From JABFRG01 sp038210445 (lineage in GTDB: Bacteria > Myxococcota_A > Polyangia > Polyangiales > Polyangiaceae): 64,000 nucleotides of DNA. Both the position numbers and the translations under genes were made by a program. Positions 54,773-61,683 of the stretch are shown here, piece by piece (within the stretch, counting starts at the first letter, position 1; each line of letters begins with the position of its first letter). The notes beneath the pieces are model-generated. The model was not told where the DNA came from. It ran no database searches and saw only the letters and a program-made list of their open reading frames with translations. Location of the stretch: NCBI GenBank assembly GCA_038210445.1, contig JBBQWQ010000039.1:9036-73035 (forward strand), written 5' to 3'.

Positions 54773-56103
54773 TGCCTTCTTCTCCCGCTACAAGCGCAGC
54801 GCGCACACCCGCGTATCGCGCTGCGTTGGACCTTGCGTGGATGTTCGCCGTGGCGATGCCGCCGCTGGCGGTGGCGACCTATGGCGCCTTCGCGCCCCCG
54901 AGTTCGCGGCTGGCGCTGGTTGTCGCCGCGGCCGCGTCGCTGCTGCTCGCACTTCGCACGCGCGCTGTTCGCCAGCGCCGCCTACGCACGTTGGCGGCAG
55001 TGCTCGCCGCCTATCGCGAGGGTGACTTTTCGGTACGCGCTCGCCGCACCGGTGAAGAAGCCTCGCTCGACGACGTGCTCGGCGAGCTCAACGCGCTCGG
55101 CGACACCCTGCGCGAGCACCGGCTGGGCGAGATGGAAGCCTGGTCGCTCCTGCGCAAGGTCATGGCCGAGATCGACGTGGTGGTGCTCGCCTTCGACGAC
55201 GCCGGCCGCGTGCGTCTCGCCAACGAAGCCGCTGCCCGGGTTCTCGGCCGATCCAGCGACGCGCTCGGCGGCCGCACCGCACGCGAGCTGGGCCTTGCAG
55301 ACTTGCTCTCGGGCGACGCGCCGCGGGTGGTGAGCGACTGCGTGCCGCTCGGCGCCCACGCCTGGGAGCTTCGGCGTGGCGCCTTTCGCCTCTCTGGCGT
55401 CGAGCACGCGCTGCTGGTGCTCTCGGACCTCAGCGTGGCCCTGCGCGATCGCGAACGTGACGCCTGGAAGCGCCTGATTCGCGTCATGGGCCACGAGATC
55501 AACAACTCGCTCGCTCCGATTCAGTCTATCGCCGAGAACCTCGCCAAAGGCGCGGCGCGAACGCCCCGCGCCGACGACTGGGACGAGGACGTGGCCAGCG
55601 GCCTCTCGGTGGTGAGCCGCCGCGCCGAAGCGCTCGGCCGCTTCATGGGCGCGTATGCGACGCTGGCCAAGCTCCCGCCGCCGGTGCTCCGAGAGACGCA
55701 GGTGGGCGAGTGGGTTCGGCGCGCAGTGGCGCTCGAAGCGCAGGTTCGTGTGCTCGGTGGACCCGACTGCAGCGTCATGGGCGACGCCGACCAGCTCGAT
55801 GCGCTGCTCATCAACCTGGTGAAGAATGCGGTCGAGGCGACGCCCTCCACTACCGGCGAGGTGCGCCTTGCATGGCACGTCGAAGGTGGCCAGCTGCGCC
55901 TCGTCGTGCAGGACGACGGCCCTGGCGTGGCCGAAGCGAGCAGCCTCTTCGTGCCGTTCTTCACCACCAAAGCGGGCGGCTCGGGCATCGGTCTCGCGCT
56001 GGCGCGACAGATCGCCGAAGCCCACGGCGGCGAGGTGACCCTGAAAACCCGCCCGGACGCCGCGGGCGCGGAGGCCACGGTGTCGCTTTCGCTGGCGCGC
56101 TGA
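54772..56103 (+). CDS. Membrane sensor histidine kinase (NtrY-like)
   Basis: A 443-residue kinase. Two membrane segments at about 20-60 (LDLAWMFAVAMPPLAVATYG and LALVVAAAASLLLALRTRAV), a HAMP-like linker, a PAS domain (VMAEIDVVVLAFDDAGRVRL), then the H-box RVMGHEINNSLAPIQSIAEN, N-box LLINLVKNAVEATPST, G1 VVQDDGPGVAEASS and G2 TTKAGGSGIGLALARQIAEA. The ATG overlaps the response regulator stop by 1 nt (TGATG), so the two-component pair is coupled. HEINNSLAP is the NtrY/NtrB-like variant. It senses an unknown cue; partner is the adjacent regulator. Confidence 0.93.
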   Translation: MPSSPATSAARTPAYRAALDLAWMFAVAMPPLAVATYGAFAPPSSRLALVVAAAASLLLALRTRAVRQRRLRTLAAVLAAYREGDFSVRARRTGEEASLDDVLGELNALGDTLREHRLGEMEAWSLLRKVMAEIDVVVLAFDDAGRVRLANEAAARVLGRSSDALGGRTARELGLADLLSGDAPRVVSDCVPLGAHAWELRRGAFRLSGVEHALLVLSDLSVALRDRERDAWKRLIRVMGHEINNSLAPIQSIAENLAKGAARTPRADDWDEDVASGLSVVSRRAEALGRFMGAYATLAKLPPPVLRETQVGEWVRRAVALEAQVRVLGGPDCSVMGDADQLDALLINLVKNAVEATPSTTGEVRLAWHVEGGQLRLVVQDDGPGVAEASSLFVPFFTTKAGGSGIGLALARQIAEAHGGEVTLKTRPDAAGAEATVSLSLAR

Positions 56104-56345
56104 AACCAGGCGCAATGAGCGCCTACTACTGCTGCCAGTGTCTTTGCGCGCCAATGCGAACGGCTGGCGATACGTCCATGAATAGCGGTCACGGTGCCAC
56201 GTCTTACCCCTGCTCATGGACACCCGTGGCCCTCCGGTGACCATCATGAGCTCTTACGGAACGCGCAATCCCGCGCGCGCCGTTGCGTGCATACATCACG
56301 GGCATGTCGGTTGCCGGTCGCTGCGGCAGCCCAGGGGATTCGTCC

Positions 56346-58013
56346 ATGGCTTCGCGTAGAGCGCTTCTCTTTCCTTCCCTCGTCGTGCTCCCGTTCCTCG
56401 CCGTTGCCTCGCTGGCCGTGGCCTGTGGCGATCCCTCGCCGTTGCAGGCTGGCGGCGCCGAGACCGACGCCGGAACGCAGCCGGAGGAAGACGGCAGTGC
56501 CGCTGCCTCCGACGGGGGCGTGCGAACCGGCGATGGCGGCCGAGACGCCGCCAAGCCGGACAGCGGCCGGCCCGATGCCAGCGTCGGCCCCCTGCCGCTC
56601 GACGAGTCCTGTGGCTTCGCGCCCGTGGCCTCCCCCGACGGGACGGCCATCGTGTTCGAGCGCTGCGACACGCCGCGCAGCCTGGTGATCCGCAACATCA
56701 CGAGCAATACTGCGACGGTCGTCGGCGCCGGCGCGAGCTCCTGGCGGCGCCGCCTGCAGGATGGCCTTCTCGTGTATGTGGGCGGGCAAACGCGCTTCTT
56801 CGGTTGGGACGGCCTGCCCAAGTACGCACTGCCGGTCTACGTAGACGAGAACAACAACTGGCGCGTGAACGTGGGGGCCGGCGAAATACGCTATGCGCGC
56901 CAAGAAGCGGTGGCGGGGAGCGCCGGCACGCACGAAGAGCGCTTTGCCTTCTTTTCCTCGGGAAGCGCCACACCCGTGCTCTCGGCGCAGTTCACGGCCC
57001 AAAATCCCACAGTCCCCAACGTGGTGCTCAGCGCAGACGGTACCTATGCGGCCTCCATCGAGCGCTATGCGTCGGGGCTGACGAGCCGGCTTCGGGTTGC
57101 TGCGGTGGCGGCTGGCGCGCCGGTGACGACGTACGAGCTGCCCTACTTCGAACCGCGCTGGGTCCCGAACGGCGTCGTCGGAGGAGGAGCCCTCTTCACC
57201 TCTCAACGGTACTTGTACTTTGCAGACTTCAGCAGCGGCGCCGTGGTTGCGCTCTCTACGCTGCCGGTGGTGGCAGACAGCAGCAAGCCCGACCGCGTCT
57301 ACGCCGCCGTAGCGGGGCCCTACGTGCTCTTCGTGAACGGCGCCATGCGCAAGAATGGCAGCGGTGCGCCGGGCTCGTACGCGCTCCAGCGCTGGGACTC
57401 AAGCGCCCCGAGCACGCCGCCCGCGACCCTCGCGACGGGCACCGACTACGTAAGCCCCTACGCCGAAAATCCCCTCACCGTGCTGCCCGATGGCGCGACC
57501 CTGGCGTACGCGCTGGAGCGGCCCAGCGTCGCGGCCGGCACCGCCTACCACACGGCGCCCATCGCCGGTGGCGCAGACCGCGTGTTCGCCAACGAGAAGG
57601 GCGTCGCATTCGGCCGCCCGGCGCTCGCGATGTGGACCGACTACAGCGTCATCACGGCCGTGAAGACCCGCTTCGAGAACCTCGCGGACGGAACGTTCCG
57701 TGAGCTCCCGCGGGCCCCCACCGCCTACCATGATTCGTTCAGCGGCGCCGATGGGACAACGTTCTTCCTCTTCACCACCATTCGCAATGACACCGCCAAG
57801 ACCTCTTCACTGAAGCTCGAGGTGGGCGGGTTCTCGGGCCCCATGGTGACGCTCCTGGATATGCCGCAGAGCGCGCGGCTCTTCGAGATGAACCTCACCA
57901 CGTGGGAGCCCTTTTACCGAGCCGACGCGGCGCCCTTGGTCGATGGAATCGTGGTGCGCATCCCCCGCGGGACCCCCTCGGTCGTCGGGGATCTCTTCGT
58001 CTACCGCCGGTAG
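56346..58013 (+). CDS. Large hypothetical lipoprotein
   Basis: A 555-residue predicted lipoprotein. Signal peptide LVVLPFLAVASLAVACGDPS with a lipobox, a long Asp/Gly linker (DGGVRTGDGGRDAAKPDSG), then a beta-rich domain from about 80 on with repeats resembling TolB/WD propeller blades (CGFAPVASPDGTAIVFERCD). ATG 56346 is chosen over 56283, as the signal peptide begins there. It sits 242 bp after the histidine kinase, with nothing else recognisable between them, and converges with egtD. No enzymatic motif seen. Confidence 0.75.
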   Translation: MASRRALLFPSLVVLPFLAVASLAVACGDPSPLQAGGAETDAGTQPEEDGSAAASDGGVRTGDGGRDAAKPDSGRPDASVGPLPLDESCGFAPVASPDGTAIVFERCDTPRSLVIRNITSNTATVVGAGASSWRRRLQDGLLVYVGGQTRFFGWDGLPKYALPVYVDENNNWRVNVGAGEIRYARQEAVAGSAGTHEERFAFFSSGSATPVLSAQFTAQNPTVPNVVLSADGTYAASIERYASGLTSRLRVAAVAAGAPVTTYELPYFEPRWVPNGVVGGGALFTSQRYLYFADFSSGAVVALSTLPVVADSSKPDRVYAAVAGPYVLFVNGAMRKNGSGAPGSYALQRWDSSAPSTPPATLATGTDYVSPYAENPLTVLPDGATLAYALERPSVAAGTAYHTAPIAGGADRVFANEKGVAFGRPALAMWTDYSVITAVKTRFENLADGTFRELPRAPTAYHDSFSGADGTTFFLFTTIRNDTAKTSSLKLEVGGFSGPMVTLLDMPQSARLFEMNLTTWEPFYRADAAPLVDGIVVRIPRGTPSVVGDLFVYRR

Positions 58014-58038
58014 CGGCGGGTCACTGCTTCGGCCGGCG

Positions 58039-58056
58039 TGAAGTAGCGCTACTTCA
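58039..58056. terminator. 18-bp perfect palindrome across the egtD stop
   Basis: TGAAGTAGCGCTACTTCA is a perfect 18-bp palindrome whose TAG/CTA includes the egtD stop (58049-58051), between the convergent lipoprotein and egtD genes. It could fold as a 7-bp stem with a GCGC loop and act as a bidirectional terminator. Confidence 0.45.
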
Positions 58057-58993
58057 GCACGTGGAGCGAGAACCAGCCGCGCTCGTCGGTGAAGGTCGCA
58101 ACTTCCGTGAGCTCGGCCGAGGCGAACAAGAGCTCGAGCTGGGCCTCGGTGTACTTGTGGCTCGACTCGGTGTGGATGGTCTCGCCCCGACGAAAGCCTA
58201 CGTCGATGCCCAGATCGGCAATGGCCACCGCCTGATCTACGGTGCTCTCGAGGTGCATCTCCACGGCGCTGGTGCGATCGTTCCAGCGGGCCACGTGGCG
58301 GAAGGTTTCCGGGTCGAAGGTGCCGCCCAGCTCGCGGTTGATGCGCTGGAGCACGTTGCGATTGAAGGCGGCGGTGACGCCGCGTGCGTCGTCGTAAGCG
58401 GGCAGGAGCACGTCGAGCGGTTTCGCGCGATCGACGCCCAGGAGCGCGCGCCCCTCGGGGCCCATAGCGACCTTGACCTCACGCATGAGCGCGACGGCGT
58501 CGACCGCGTCGTAGTTGCCAATGGAGCTCCCGAGATAGAGCACCACCCGCGGCCCTTGCCATTCACGGAGGGCGCGCAGCCCGGCCTCGTGGGTGCCCAC
58601 CACCGGCGTCACCGGGAGGTTGGGCAAGCTTTTGGCGAGCCGCGCGCGGGCCAGCTCCAGCGGCGCCGGCGACACGTCGGCCGGCAGAAACGTTACCTCG
58701 CGCCCCTCGAGGGCGAATGCGAGTAGCAGCTCTTCGGTCTTGCTCGCAGTGCCGGCTCCCAGCTCCATGACCGCCGTGTGGCCACTGCGCGGCGCCAGCG
58801 CACGGGCAATGTCGCGGGCGTTTACTCGCAAGATGTCGCGCTCGGTGCGGGTGGGATAGTACTCCGCGAGATCGGTGATCTGCTCGAAGAGCGCTGAACC
58901 GCGCTGGTCGTAGAACAGCACCGGGGGCAAGGTCTTCCGCTCGGCGGTCAAACCGTTCTTCACCGCCGCTGCCAGATCGTTTCGCGTCATCAT
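58049..58993 (-). CDS. egtD: Histidine N-alpha-methyltransferase (ergothioneine synthesis)
   Basis: Transfers three methyl groups from SAM to histidine, giving hercynine. 314 residues. The N-terminal LPPVLFYDQRGSALFEQITD and YYPTRTERDIL, the SAM-binding VMELGAGTASKTEELLLAF, LPADVSPAPLE and YLGSSIGNYDA, and the C-terminal FNRNVLQRINRELGGTFD match EgtD. The start ATG overlaps the egtB stop (ATGA). It acts in the same pathway as the neighbouring egtB. Confidence 0.95.
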   Translation of the reverse strand: MMTRNDLAAAVKNGLTAERKTLPPVLFYDQRGSALFEQITDLAEYYPTRTERDILRVNARDIARALAPRSGHTAVMELGAGTASKTEELLLAFALEGREVTFLPADVSPAPLELARARLAKSLPNLPVTPVVGTHEAGLRALREWQGPRVVLYLGSSIGNYDAVDAVALMREVKVAMGPEGRALLGVDRAKPLDVLLPAYDDARGVTAAFNRNVLQRINRELGGTFDPETFRHVARWNDRTSAVEMHLESTVDQAVAIADLGIDVGFRRGETIHTESSHKYTEAQLELLFASAELTEVATFTDERGWFSLHVLK

Positions 58994-60255
58994 GATTGCA
59001 CCGTTCGGGCGAGGCGGAGCCCCGTCATTTGAAAGCGAGTATCCGCATGCCAGAAGTTGCGATACGAAGCGCGCACGTGACCGCGCGGCGTGAAGCACGA
59101 GCCGCCGCGGAGCACCTGCTGGTTCACCATGAACTTGCCGTTGTACTCCCCGAGCGCGCCCGGGTCTGGGGCAAACCCGGGATAGGGCGAATAGGAGGAA
59201 CTGGTCCACTCCCACACGTCGCCAAACATCTGCGCGAGTCCGCTCTCTTCGGTGGCGAGCGGCCCGAGCGCGCCGTCGTCGGCGAAGTTGCCCGCGTCGG
59301 GGTCGAGGCCAGCGGCCGCGTGCTCCCACTCGGCTTCGGTGGGGAGCCGCGCGCCCAAAAAGCGCGCGATGGCATCGGCTTCGTAGTAGCTCACATGCGA
59401 AATTGGCTCGTCGTCGTGGCAGGTGCGAACGCCCCCCAGCCCGTAGGCCAAAAGCTCTCCGCCTTCGCGCCGCGCGTACATGGGCCCTCGAATCTCGTTC
59501 TGCGTGGCCCAGTCGTAGCCTTCCGATAGCCACAGGGCGGGCGTAGTGTACCCGCCGGCGTCGGCAAACGCTTTCCACTCGCGCACCGTTACCGATCGCA
59601 GCGCCAGCTCGAAAGGTGCAATATACACGCGATGGCGCGGCTCCTCGTTGTCGAAGCGAAAGCCCGTGCTGCGTGCCGCGCCTTGTTCCGTAAGGCCGCC
59701 CTCGAAGGCCGCAAAGCCCAGCGCCGCTCCCTGCGTCGCACGCGCCGGCCTGTTCGGAGCGGCGTACACCGGCGAAAGCGGGTTGTCGGCGAAGGCATTC
59801 AGCAGATCGGTAAGGAGCAGCTCCTGATGCTGCTGCTCGTGCGCGAGGCCCAGCGCCAAGAGATCGCCGAGTGCGTGCAGCGAAACCTCCGGCTCCGTTT
59901 CCACCACGCGCGACACCTCGACATCGACCGCCCGGCGATACGCGTCGATCTCGCTCACCGACGGTCGCGAGAGCATGCCGCGCTTGGGGCGCGGGCTGCG
60001 CGGCCCCGCTGCCACATAGTACGAGTTGAAGAGCGGGCCCCAGCTCTCGCGGTGCTGCCGAACGCCGCGCGGCGCGAGGACGAAGGTTTCGAAAAACCAC
60101 GCGGTGTGGGCGCGATGCCACTTCGCAGGGCTGCACGCGGGCATGGATTGCAGCCCCTGGTCCTCCGCCGAGAGCGGCGCAACCAGCGCCTCGGTACCCG
60201 CACGCACGCGACGGTACGCATGGAGGAGGCCTGCTCGTGACGGCGCGTCGGTCAT
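58990..60255 (-). CDS. egtB: Ergothioneine sulfoxide synthase (EgtB type)
   Basis: A non-heme iron enzyme that joins hercynine to a thiol (glutathione-derived gamma-Glu-Cys or Cys) as a sulfoxide. 421 residues. The DinB-like N-terminal domain has iron ligands in KWHRAHTAWFF and GLAHEQQHQELLL (H-x3-H-x-E). The C-terminal FGE-sulfatase domain has EPRHRVYIAPFELALRSVTV, AFADAGGYTTPALWLSEG, GARLPTEAEWEHAA, GDVWEWTSSSYSPYPGF and FMVNQQVLRGGSCFTPRGHV. ATG 60255 overlaps the stop of the zinc-finger gene (ATGA). Its partner is egtD downstream. egtA, egtC and egtE are not seen. Confidence 0.95.
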   Translation of the reverse strand: MTDAPSRAGLLHAYRRVRAGTEALVAPLSAEDQGLQSMPACSPAKWHRAHTAWFFETFVLAPRGVRQHRESWGPLFNSYYVAAGPRSPRPKRGMLSRPSVSEIDAYRRAVDVEVSRVVETEPEVSLHALGDLLALGLAHEQQHQELLLTDLLNAFADNPLSPVYAAPNRPARATQGAALGFAAFEGGLTEQGAARSTGFRFDNEEPRHRVYIAPFELALRSVTVREWKAFADAGGYTTPALWLSEGYDWATQNEIRGPMYARREGGELLAYGLGGVRTCHDDEPISHVSYYEADAIARFLGARLPTEAEWEHAAAGLDPDAGNFADDGALGPLATEESGLAQMFGDVWEWTSSSYSPYPGFAPDPGALGEYNGKFMVNQQVLRGGSCFTPRGHVRASYRNFWHADTRFQMTGLRLARTVQS

Positions 60256-60497
60256 AGGTAGGCGTTGCAGGTGTAGCACCAGGTGAAGGAGCTCGGTCCG
60301 AGAGGCAGCGACTTGATGATGGGATGCCCAGCCGCCTTTGCGTGCGAGGCATTGTGCCCCTGCTGTGACGCGCAGCACCCTACGTGCCCACAGGCGGTGC
60401 AAACCCGAAGGTTCGACGTTGAGCCGCACCCCTCGCACTTCGCCCCGTGGGGCTCGGCAACGGTTCCATCGAAATGATTGCACTTTGCTTGGGTCAT
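60252..60497 (-). CDS. UBP-type zinc-finger protein
   Basis: An 81-residue protein that looks like a lone UBP (ubiquitin-carboxyl-hydrolase-type) zinc finger: Cys21/Cys24 (AKCEGCGSTSNLRVC), Cys33/Cys36, His38, Cys41-Cys42 (ACGHVGCCAS), His48, His52, His58, and a C-terminal WCYTCNAYL. This Cys/His order matches the family seen in HDAC6/USP3-type ZnF and in small bacterial proteins. It is the first gene of an operon with egtB and egtD, overlapping egtB by 4 bp. Bacteria lack ubiquitin in most lineages, so the ligand is unknown. Confidence 0.82.
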   Translation of the reverse strand: MTQAKCNHFDGTVAEPHGAKCEGCGSTSNLRVCTACGHVGCCASQQGHNASHAKAAGHPIIKSLPLGPSSFTWCYTCNAYL

Positions 60498-60786
60498 TGA
60501 AAATTCCTGGGTGCCCTCGGGGGGTACGTGGGCAGTGAGGGTTCGTTACCAGACAGCTCTCCGAGCGAGGGTAGATGCAACCGACGCGCCGACGGTCGCG
60601 TTGCTCGGTCAATCGAGAGAGCTTGCTGATGGCTAGGCGCATCATCTTGTCACGCATTTGCCATCGAACCACAGCGGGCCTTCCTCCCGTGGCCGTGCGT
60701 CGGTGGAGCAACCATGGCCCTCGAATCATTGTCGGGTAAGTCGGAACATTGCGTACCAACTGTATCGAAACGAGTGACAATGGCGC

Positions 60787-61683
60787 GTGGCTCTCGATTC
60801 ACTCGAAGACATCCGCCTCTTTCGTCAGATCGTCGCCTCGGGCGGGCTCAGCGCGGCGGCGCGCGCGCTGCGGCAAAACAAGAACCGACTGAGCCAGCGG
60901 CTCGCGGCGCTGGAGACGGCGGTGGGGGCGCGCCTTGCCGACCGCACCACGCGCCGGTTTCGTCTCACCGATGAGGGGGAGCGGTTCCTGGTGGCATCGG
61001 AGCCGCTGGTCCAGGCGGCGGACCAGGCGCTCTTGGCGGTGACCGGCGCCGAGAGCATCGCCGGCCGCGTCCGGGTGGCGGTGCGCTCGGCGTTCCACGG
61101 CTTCGGTCTGGGTGAGGAGCTGGGTCGGTTGCTGCTGGCCGAACCCGGGCTCCGCCTACAGGTCGCGGTGGTCGACGAGGACGCCGACGTTCACGGTCAT
61201 GGGTTCGACCTGGCGGTGCAGGTGGGCGTCCTGAAAGACAGCTCGCTGGTGGCGAAGCGCATTGGCGACACCGCCTTCGCCATGGCCGCGTCGCCGTCCT
61301 ACGTGCGCCGCGTCGGGCTTCCGCGCACCGTGGCCGACCTCGTGAACCACGAGTGCATTCGCAAGCTGGGCGCGGAGCCGGAGCGGGTCTGGCCCCTGGT
61401 ACATCGGAACGGGAAGCGCGTCGAAGTGCGGGTCGGGGGTCGGCTCGAGTGCAGCGATGCGCGGCTGCAGGCCGAGGTGCTCTACGCAGGCTTCGGCATC
61501 GGGGTGCGCCCGCAGGCCGAGGTGCGCCGCGCGGTCGAGGCGGGCACTCTGGTGCACGTGCTGCCGGCGTGGGCCTTCGCGCCCATTCGCGTGTGGGTGG
61601 TGTGCCCCAAGGGTCGTCTGCGGCTCGAGCGCGTAGCGCGGGTGGTCGAGGTGCTCACCCAGCTGGTTGCTGCGTTCGAATGA
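60787..61683 (+). CDS. LysR-family transcriptional regulator
   Basis: A 298-residue LysR regulator. The N-terminal helix-turn-helix spans LEDIRLFRQIVASGGLSAAA with RALRQNKNRLSQRLAALETA, in which LSQRL replaces the more common VSRRI, and ends VGARLADRTTRRFRLTDEGE. The effector-binding domain shows GRVRVAVRSAFHGFGLGEEL and later ADLVNHECIRKLG. GTG 60787 is chosen. It is divergent from the zinc finger/egtB/egtD operon with a 289-bp gap, where CATTGTC (60727-60733) and GACAATG (60776-60782) form a 7-bp inverted repeat, a possible site. Its 3' end overlaps the next gene by 29 bp (convergent). The regulated gene is unproven. Confidence 0.93.
   Translation: MALDSLEDIRLFRQIVASGGLSAAARALRQNKNRLSQRLAALETAVGARLADRTTRRFRLTDEGERFLVASEPLVQAADQALLAVTGAESIAGRVRVAVRSAFHGFGLGEELGRLLLAEPGLRLQVAVVDEDADVHGHGFDLAVQVGVLKDSSLVAKRIGDTAFAMAASPSYVRRVGLPRTVADLVNHECIRKLGAEPERVWPLVHRNGKRVEVRVGGRLECSDARLQAEVLYAGFGIGVRPQAEVRRAVEAGTLVHVLPAWAFAPIRVWVVCPKGRLRLERVARVVEVLTQLVAAFE

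Noticed and set aside
60700..60786. A T-N11-A LysR operator between the zinc-finger operon and lysR
   Set aside because: Many T-N11-A matches occur by chance in any sequence; only the CATTGTC/GACAATG pair was symmetric enough to note.
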